Positions 1 through 4,661 of a DNA stretch of 7,387 nt are shown here, in pieces; within the stretch, counting starts at the first letter, position 1; each line of letters begins with the position of its first letter. Position numbers and translations under genes: made by a program. Source of the DNA: Cellvibrionaceae bacterium (GTDB taxonomy: Bacteria > Pseudomonadota > Gammaproteobacteria > Pseudomonadales > Cellvibrionaceae). The stretch is taken from assembly GCA_027012915.1 (NCBI GenBank), contig JALUYN010000589.1, positions 1 to 7,387 on the forward strand. Direction: 5' to 3'. Below the pieces are notes generated by a model. It did no database searches. It was given only the letters and a program-made list of their open reading frames with translations, and was not told the origin of the DNA.

Positions 1-941
1 CGCTCACCATGATCGTTCTTGGCATACAGCGTTTGCGGAGGAAATACCCCGGGCACAGCAGTGGAAGCCAACACTGCGTCGCGAACAAACACGTTCGGTG
101 ACGTCACCGCGTTCAGTAATCGCGACGTCTGATGGGTTTCAACCGGCGCAATCGAAACGTTCAAGTGACGACCAGTCAACTCATAGGCTTCCTGGAAGGT
201 CATATTCGGTACAAATTCACCGATCATTTCCAGGCGATCGGCATTGGTCAGTTTCGGCGGTGCCAATGACGTCATCAGCCCCAGAAGACCTGTGCCCTTC
301 TCTATGCTGGAAGCGGTTTTCTCCGGATCAAAGAAATCTTTCATCTGCTCATCAGAGTGAGTCGAGACGATACTGCCAACCAGAGCACCACCGCTGGAGC
401 CGGACAGGACATTGGGCAGCAAGCCATGTTCCCATAGAGTTTTAACCACCCCCATATGGAAATACAGCAGCATGCCCGAGCCGCTCATCATCAGAGCGGA
501 CGAACCAAAACAGTGATGGGCGCGACGGAAAAAATCGAGTTTTTGCTCAAAGCTGATATCGTCCACCTCTGGGCTGGCGATATATTCCAACGCACTGACA
601 ATTTCGTCGACGTAATCGACAATGAGCTTTTTAGTACCGAGCTTGGCCTTGTGGTAGAGCTCAGCGTTGCCCATACCGCCCATATTGCCATGTATACCCT
701 CATTGAGAGTAAACAGAAGCCCCTTGTTATCGTGACGCGCACGCATGGCGCGCAAACGATCCAGACGCACGCGAATCGACACGTAGTCATAACGCATGGA
801 CTGATCCATCAGCTTCCAACGGTTAAAGCCCATTTTGCCATCGTATTGATGAGCCGCGTCACACCACTCGTCATAACTTGTGGCATTGGCCATGGCACGT
901 TCATAGGTTTTTGCGGTGGATATCAACATCTTCACACCCAT
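1..941 (-). CDS. Patatin-like phospholipase / lipase with N-terminal DUF3336, partial (3' end outside window)
   Basis: Reading the minus strand from the ATG at 941 gives 313 open codons that run off the left edge. Residues ~1-140 resemble the DUF3336 region that precedes the patatin domain in yeast Tgl3/4/5-type triacylglycerol lipases and their bacterial relatives. The patatin core starts near residue 145: FGSSALMMSGSG (145-156) sits at the oxyanion-hole position, FHMGVVKTLWEHGLLP follows (161-176), and GSSGG (181-185) is a GxSxG nucleophile elbow with Ser183 as the predicted catalytic serine. Residues 291-306 (LASTAVPGVFPPQTLY) are the usual conserved stretch before the catalytic Asp, which would lie beyond the window. 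Expected activity is serine acyl-hydrolase on phospholipid or neutral lipid; the substrate is not shown by sequence. No signal peptide is seen, so it is probably cytoplasmic or membrane-peripheral. The start is uncertain: GTG at 950 is in frame and has GGGG about 6 nt upstream, while the ATG at 941 has no close Shine-Dalgarno. An in-frame TAA at 981-983 limits any extension. Confidence 0.9.
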   Translation of the reverse strand, partial: MGVKMLISTAKTYERAMANATSYDEWCDAAHQYDGKMGFNRWKLMDQSMRYDYVSIRVRLDRLRAMRARHDNKGLLFTLNEGIHGNMGGMGNAELYHKAKLGTKKLIVDYVDEIVSALEYIASPEVDDISFEQKLDFFRRAHHCFGSSALMMSGSGMLLYFHMGVVKTLWEHGLLPNVLSGSSGGALVGSIVSTHSDEQMKDFFDPEKTASSIEKGTGLLGLMTSLAPPKLTNADRLEMIGEFVPNMTFQEAYELTGRHLNVSIAPVETHQTSRLLNAVTSPNVFVRDAVLASTAVPGVFPPQTLYAKNDHGE

Positions 942-972
942 TGTGGACACAATCGACCCCAGATTAACACAG

Positions 973-996
973 TTATCGAATTATAAAGAACGATAA
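973..996. repeat. Inverted repeat TTATCG-N12-CGATAA over the patatin -10 box
   Basis: Perfect 6-bp arms at 973-978 (TTATCG) and 991-996 (CGATAA) flank the TATAAT box at 980-985. Arm centres are 18 bp apart, a little under two helical turns, as expected for a dimeric regulator. Its place over the promoter core suggests a repressor operator. This is inference, as six-base arms can arise by chance in an AT-rich region. Confidence 0.35.
980..985 (-). promoter_or_regulatory. Candidate -10 box of the patatin gene
   Basis: On the minus strand the hexamer TATAAT (a perfect sigma-70 -10 match) lies 38 bp upstream of the ATG at 941, which predicts a short leader of about 25-30 nt. No good -35 is found at 16-18 bp: the nearest TTGACA-like sequence, CTGACA, is about 21 bp away. 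It may therefore be an activator-dependent promoter, or a chance match. Confidence 0.45.
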
Positions 997-1245
997 TTGA
1001 ACCACCTGTCAGTAAAAACAGGCTGACTCGAGGATTTTTGACTCAAAGCAACGATTGATTCAGGGCGATATGACCACCCCTCAAAGCCCGGTCATAAAAT
1101 CAACTCTAAATCCCACAATTTAAGGGCTCATTATTAGGTTTTACTATAGCGATCAATAAGCAACCAAAATTATCAAGCGGTTTTATACAAACACATAAAA
1201 CAAATAAATTATTCATATTATTTTTTCTGCTGTAGCTTGGTTCAG

Positions 1246-1262
1246 GAAGTCCCCGAGACTTC
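1246..1262. repeat. 17-bp palindrome GAAGTC-N5-GACTTC
   Basis: Perfect 6-bp arms (1246-1251 and 1257-1262) surround a 5-nt loop in the receptor upstream region. No T-tract follows on either strand, so it is not an intrinsic terminator. It is either an operator-like dyad or a small hairpin in the leader RNA. No known regulator motif is recognised. Confidence 0.35.
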
Positions 1263-1434
1263 ACGTCGGCATACATAATAATTAACCGACAAACCAAACG
1301 CGTATCTCAAAGCAAGAATAAATCCGGATACGTATACCTTTGAATAAAAATTCTAAAGAAGCTGTTTTTGTTCCACTTGCATAGTGGGCGCCGACGGTAT
1401 GTAGCTCCCATTTTGCCCGATGGAATTAAACGCC

Positions 1435-1442
1435 AGAGGAGA
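1435..1442 (+). promoter_or_regulatory. Ribosome-binding site of the TonB-dependent receptor
   Basis: AGAGGAGA lies 8 nt upstream of the ATG at 1451, a strong Shine-Dalgarno match at good spacing. It fixes the start at 1451, directly in front of a clear signal peptide. Confidence 0.85.
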
Positions 1443-1450
1443 ATATCGCT

Positions 1451-4345
1451 ATGTATTCAATCCCCTTCAGAGCCAGGGTGCTTCCGCTCGCCATCGCGGC
1501 GGGTTTGGCGGCTAGCGCCCAGTCTTCCACTGCGGAAGAAGCCCTTGAAGAAGTCATTGTTACCGGTTCCTACATCAAAGGCGCTGTGACCGATGCCGCA
1601 TCGCCCGTTGCTGTCATCGACCGCGACAGTCTGATGCAGCAAGGCACCCCCTCGACCGTAGACATCGTGCAAAACATGACGTTTTCAAGCGGCACCGAGA
1701 ACCAGACCAACCAATTTGCCTCGAACCTTACAGCGGGTACGGCCAATATCAACCTGCGTGGTCTCGGTCTGAGTCGTACGCTGGTACTGATGAACGGTCG
1801 TCGCATGGTGACCGCAGCCGCTCAGGCAAACGACGGTTCAGCGTTTGTGGACATTAATACCATTCCAGCCCTGGCAATCAATCGTATTGAAGTGCTGAAA
1901 GATGGCGCGGCGGCAACCTACGGCTCCGATGCCGTTGCCGGTGTTGCCAACTTTACCACCCGCAGCGATTTTGAAGGTTTCGAAATCTCCGGTTCTTTCC
2001 AGGACATTGACCACACCGATGGCGACTACGACATGGGCGCTATCTGGGGTGTTGCTGGCGAGAACTGGAACTGGGTAACTTCGGTAGGTTATCGCGAGCG
2101 TTCCGAGCTGCCTCACAGTGAAATTCTCGACCAAATCGCACCGCGTGTAGATACTTTGCCATCGGGCCTCACCGCTTTTCTTGGCGCACCGGATGGACTG
2201 GTGCTGTATGGGCAATCCTCTACCGGTAACCCGGCGGCCTTTATTCCCATTCCCGCAGGGAGCTTGGAACCTGACGGCTCTGTAACCGCCGCTACTGCCA
2301 ATGCACTTCGCGGAGGCGGCGTTAGAAGCGGCTTTGTACGTGATCCTGAGTGCCTGGCAGCCGGCGGAATAATATCTACCTCCAACCGTTGTGGATTTAA
2401 CTTTATTGACTACAGCAACAGTATCGAGCACGAAGAGCACGTACAACTGTTCAGTGAATTCAGCTATGAGTTGAGTGATACCACCACCCTTTACGGTGAA
2501 GTTCTGTATGCCAACTCCGATGTGCCCGAGTGGAAGACATCACCGTCTTACCCACCACTGCTGGAAGCCGATCCTGATCGCTTCCTGCCGGGCGATCACC
2601 CTGCCCTGCTGGACTTTGTGGCCAACTATCCCGGGATCCAACTAGGCGGACTGCCTGCTGTTGATAACGACGGCGCAGTAGCAGACTTCTCTGGCGGCGC
2701 CATCTTTGTTGGCCGTCCCATCGGTGTAACCGGCCCAGCCGCCGAAGGCAGCCGCGAGCATACCACCATGCGTTTCCTGGCAGGTCTTGAAGGCGAGTTT
2801 GAAAACGGTGCAAGCTACAACACCTCACTGGTCTGGGCAGAGAACAACTTCAAATCTGCCACTGACGATTTTCAAACCGCGCGTCTGTCTGCTGCACTGC
2901 AAGGTTTCGGTGGCTCCGACTGTGACGGCGTAGCCGCGGGTCTCAACGGCTGTCAGTACTATAACCCGTTCAGCTCCGCCATCCCTGGCACTCCCAATTA
3001 CGACCCGGCACTGGCCAATTCGCCAGAGCTGCTCGACTGGATGCAAGGTACCCTCAAGCAGGACACCACCAGTAGTCTGACCGTATTTGAAGCAGTTATC
3101 AGTGACGAGTGGATCGAGCTGGAAAACGGCACCATCAGCTACGCGGCTGGTTTCCAGTATCGCGATGAAGAAATTGAGACCAAATACAACGACATCGCCA
3201 ACATCGAACTGACTCCGGGCGGCACTGACGCTCTGGGTAACCCGACCGGTGCATTCACCTTCCTGCGTGGTGGTAACAACTCCACCGTTGATCAGGACGT
3301 ATACGCGGTATTCGGAGAATTGCAGATTCCCGTTGCCGCCGACATCGACCTGCAACTGGCCCTGCGCTATGAGGACTACGGCGGTAACATCGGCAGCACG
3401 CTGGACCCGAAAGTTGCCGTACGCTGGGATATAAGTGACTCGGTTACGCTGCGCGGTTCTGCCAGCACCACCTTCCGTGCACCGTCACTGAACCAGACCA
3501 CCGGACAGAGCACCGCGCTGGAGTTTATCGGTAAGGAACTGTTGTTCAAGGCCGTTGACCGACTGGGCAATGCGGACCTGGACCCTGAAACCGCCAATAC
3601 CTACAACCTTGGTGTAATCTACCGTCCGATCGAAAACTCGGAAATCACGCTGGACTACTGGCACTTCGATTTCTCAGACCCTATCGTGCGTGAGAACCCC
3701 AATGCGCTTGTCAACGATGTCTCCGGACAGAACGGCGGTGCCATCTGTGGTGTAGACCCACGCATTACCTGTGACGCCGGCGGCGTTACCATTGCCCGTA
3801 TTACCACCCAATACGTCAATGGCCCCGACATCACCACCAATGGTCTGGACTTGAACGCCAACTACGGTTTCGAAGCGTTTGACGGCATGATCGACCTGAA
3901 CCTGCAAGCTACCTACGTTCTGGAATACGACGTAGACGAGTTCCAGGGTAAGGATTCGTTTGACGCCGTAGGCTCTCTGAACAAAGGCACGTTTGTTCGC
4001 CCGATGCAGGAGCTGAAAGCCAACTTCTCTGTCAACTACAGCCGTGACATTCACAATGTACGCCTGGTAGCGTCGTATATCGACAGCTATACCGATAATG
4101 CGACCGACACATTGGTTGGTACCTCGTTCGAAGACACTATTTACGATCGCACCGTGGAATCACACACCACTTACGATCTGTTCTACAACGTGAGCTTGAA
4201 CGAAGGTGACACCTCCGTTACCGCATCTGTGATCAACCTGACCGACGAAGAAGCGCCTTACGTGCGTGCTGACCTGCGTTACGACGCACAGACACACAAC
4301 GCGTTTGGCCGCATGTTCAAGCTCGGGTTTACTCACAAGTTCTAA
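1451..4345 (+). CDS. TonB-dependent outer-membrane receptor, substrate unknown
   Basis: Complete, 964 residues. It is a 22-strand-type gated porin that takes up a scarce substrate using TonB-ExbBD energy. Residues 1-23 form a signal peptide (basic FRAR, hydrophobic LPLAIAAGLAA, cleavage near ASA|Q, or later near STA|E). EEVIVTGS (33-40) is the TonB box. The plug covers about 48-170 and includes INLRGLGLSRTLVLMNGRR (100-118) and IEVLKDGAAATYGSDAVAGV (146-165). The barrel runs from about 176 to the end, with the family signatures FRAPSL (675-680), DLDPETANTYNLG (709-721) and TTNGLDLNANY (795-805), and a terminal aromatic (FKLGFTHKF, Phe964) as BamA signal. The only cysteines are three close pairs (301/314, 491/501, 766/774), probably disulfides in surface loops. 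At 964 residues it is larger than typical siderophore receptors (about 700), with long loop insertions between about 220 and 330 and between 355 and 440. No partner transporter or enzyme gene lies beside it, so the ligand cannot be assigned. A strong terminator follows directly, which suggests a monocistronic unit. Confidence 0.97.
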   Translation: MYSIPFRARVLPLAIAAGLAASAQSSTAEEALEEVIVTGSYIKGAVTDAASPVAVIDRDSLMQQGTPSTVDIVQNMTFSSGTENQTNQFASNLTAGTANINLRGLGLSRTLVLMNGRRMVTAAAQANDGSAFVDINTIPALAINRIEVLKDGAAATYGSDAVAGVANFTTRSDFEGFEISGSFQDIDHTDGDYDMGAIWGVAGENWNWVTSVGYRERSELPHSEILDQIAPRVDTLPSGLTAFLGAPDGLVLYGQSSTGNPAAFIPIPAGSLEPDGSVTAATANALRGGGVRSGFVRDPECLAAGGIISTSNRCGFNFIDYSNSIEHEEHVQLFSEFSYELSDTTTLYGEVLYANSDVPEWKTSPSYPPLLEADPDRFLPGDHPALLDFVANYPGIQLGGLPAVDNDGAVADFSGGAIFVGRPIGVTGPAAEGSREHTTMRFLAGLEGEFENGASYNTSLVWAENNFKSATDDFQTARLSAALQGFGGSDCDGVAAGLNGCQYYNPFSSAIPGTPNYDPALANSPELLDWMQGTLKQDTTSSLTVFEAVISDEWIELENGTISYAAGFQYRDEEIETKYNDIANIELTPGGTDALGNPTGAFTFLRGGNNSTVDQDVYAVFGELQIPVAADIDLQLALRYEDYGGNIGSTLDPKVAVRWDISDSVTLRGSASTTFRAPSLNQTTGQSTALEFIGKELLFKAVDRLGNADLDPETANTYNLGVIYRPIENSEITLDYWHFDFSDPIVRENPNALVNDVSGQNGGAICGVDPRITCDAGGVTIARITTQYVNGPDITTNGLDLNANYGFEAFDGMIDLNLQATYVLEYDVDEFQGKDSFDAVGSLNKGTFVRPMQELKANFSVNYSRDIHNVRLVASYIDSYTDNATDTLVGTSFEDTIYDRTVESHTTYDLFYNVSLNEGDTSVTASVINLTDEEAPYVRADLRYDAQTHNAFGRMFKLGFTHKF

Positions 4346-4360
4346 CGAGCCTGCAAAAAT

Positions 4361-4386
4361 ACCGCGCCTTTGCTCTCTGCGGTTTT
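4361..4386 (+). terminator. First (weaker) hairpin of the receptor terminator
   Basis: ACCGC (4361-4365) pairs with GCGGT (4379-4383). The stem is extended by an A-run (4355-4359) facing a T-run (4382-4386) with one bulged T. The 13-nt loop makes it weaker than the next hairpin. The flanking A and T runs could let it act in both directions. Confidence 0.5.
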
Positions 4387-4389
4387 TGG

Positions 4390-4417
4390 GCCGCTACCTT
4401 CGGGTAGCGGCTTTTTT
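4390..4417 (+). terminator. Rho-independent terminator of the TonB-dependent receptor
   Basis: A perfect 9-bp stem GCCGCTACC (4390-4398) / GGTAGCGGC (4403-4411) with a stable UUCG tetraloop is followed at once by six T (4412-4417). It lies 45 bp after the receptor stop codon. The T-tract is on the plus strand only, so it ends receptor transcription and does not serve ppc. Confidence 0.95.
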
Positions 4418-4434
4418 ATGCCTAGGGACGGCCG

Positions 4435-4556
4435 GGCAGATATTTGCTCCTGCAATATCTGCACTTGCGCCATCCATAGCGGTCGTATGTCGCGGAAGGT
4501 ATGGATGCCGTGTGCGATATCTCGCAGAATGGCAGGACAACGAGAAAATATCCGCC
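4435..4556. repeat. Nested inverted-repeat cluster, possible MITE-like or composite palindromic element
   Basis: This gap holds several dyads in about 120 bp. GCAGATATTTGC (4436-4447) pairs with GCAATATCTGC (4452-4462), with one bulged T and a 4-nt loop. CATCCATA (4471-4478) is perfectly complementary to TATGGATG (4500-4507). TGCGA-TATC-TCGCA (4513-4526) is a perfect tetraloop hairpin. The outer ends also match each other imperfectly in inverted order: the sequence at 4435-4453 resembles the reverse complement of 4531-4556 (shared GGC[A/G]GATATTT...CTC...CCTGC). The whole is roughly concentric, as in a small non-autonomous mobile element or a dispersed palindromic repeat. No target-site duplication and no coding sequence are evident. 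It could also be a structured RNA. Confidence 0.45.
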
Positions 4557-4595
4557 AAAGCCATCTACAAGGCAAATTCAAGCGTAGTCTCAAAA

Positions 4596-4628
4596 GATTG
4601 CCGCGGCGCGATGCGCCTCGCAATGACG
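4596..4628. repeat. Dispersed palindromic repeat of the CGTCATTGCGAG...GCAATC type
   Basis: ATTGC (4597-4601) pairs with GCAAT (4620-4624), enclosing an inner perfect stem GGCGC (4605-4609) / GCGCC (4613-4617) with a 3-nt loop. From memory, the flanks GATTGC and TCGCAATGACG match a class of intergenic palindromes found in many copies in diverse bacterial genomes. It begins 34 bp downstream of the ppc stop on the opposite strand. Read in the ppc direction, the hairpin is followed by C then TTTT (4595-4592), so it might also help end ppc transcripts or stabilise their 3' end. Only one copy is visible here. Confidence 0.55.
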
Positions 4629-4661
4629 AGTATTATTTAGAACATAGAGGTAATCCGACAA

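Larger units (their letters stand above)
942..1450. other. Divergent intergenic region, no gene recognised
   Basis: These 509 bp separate the divergent patatin and TonB-receptor genes. I see no convincing coding sequence and no tRNA or other RNA gene. The middle (about 1180-1225) is strongly AT-rich. Short dyads include CCTGT/ACAGG (1005-1009/1018-1022), AATAA-A-TTATT (1203-1213), GAAGTC-N5-GACTTC (1246-1262), overlapping ATCCGGAT and ATACGTAT (1322-1335), GAAT-AAAA-ATTC (1342-1353) and CCACT-N5-AGTGG (1374-1388). No plus-strand promoter with both hexamers well matched was found for the receptor, and no good Fur box. The length and number of dyads fit a regulated, long-leader promoter for the receptor, but that is inference. 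Confidence 0.6.
4346..4661. other. Convergent intergenic region, no gene
   Basis: This is the gap between the 3' ends of the receptor and ppc. It holds the two receptor terminator hairpins, the nested dyads and the dispersed palindrome, listed separately. The short open frames through it lack family resemblance and good ribosome-binding sites, so I do not call them genes. No strong T-tract terminator is seen for ppc apart from the weak hairpin at 4592-4624. Confidence 0.7.

Noticed and set aside
456..986. Plus-strand open frame of 176 codons and neighbouring frames at 98-445 and 491-790
   Set aside because: They overlap the patatin gene, which runs on the minus strand in another frame and has clear family motifs. 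These frames show no family resemblance.
1038..1064. TTGACT as a -35 box for a plus-strand promoter
   Set aside because: No acceptable -10 hexamer follows at 16-18 bp, and it would leave a leader of about 380 nt.
1203..1280. Possible Fur box in the AT-rich part of the receptor upstream region
   Set aside because: AATAA-A-TTATT and CATAATAATTAA share only AT-richness with the GATAAT-based Fur consensus. The match is too weak to claim iron control.
1106..1297. Minus-strand open frame of 63 codons in the intergenic region
   Set aside because: No good ribosome-binding site, no recognisable domain and AT-rich composition. It could be a small gene, but nothing supports it.
1360..1450. Riboswitch in the receptor leader, for example cobalamin
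   Set aside because: Only a 5-bp hairpin and short GC-rich segments are present. None of the conserved elements of a cobalamin or other known riboswitch could be recognised.
1838..3355. Long minus-strand frames (about 90-200 codons) opposite the receptor gene
   Set aside because: They are antisense shadows of a gene with an unmistakable plus-strand protein. Their products look like no known family.
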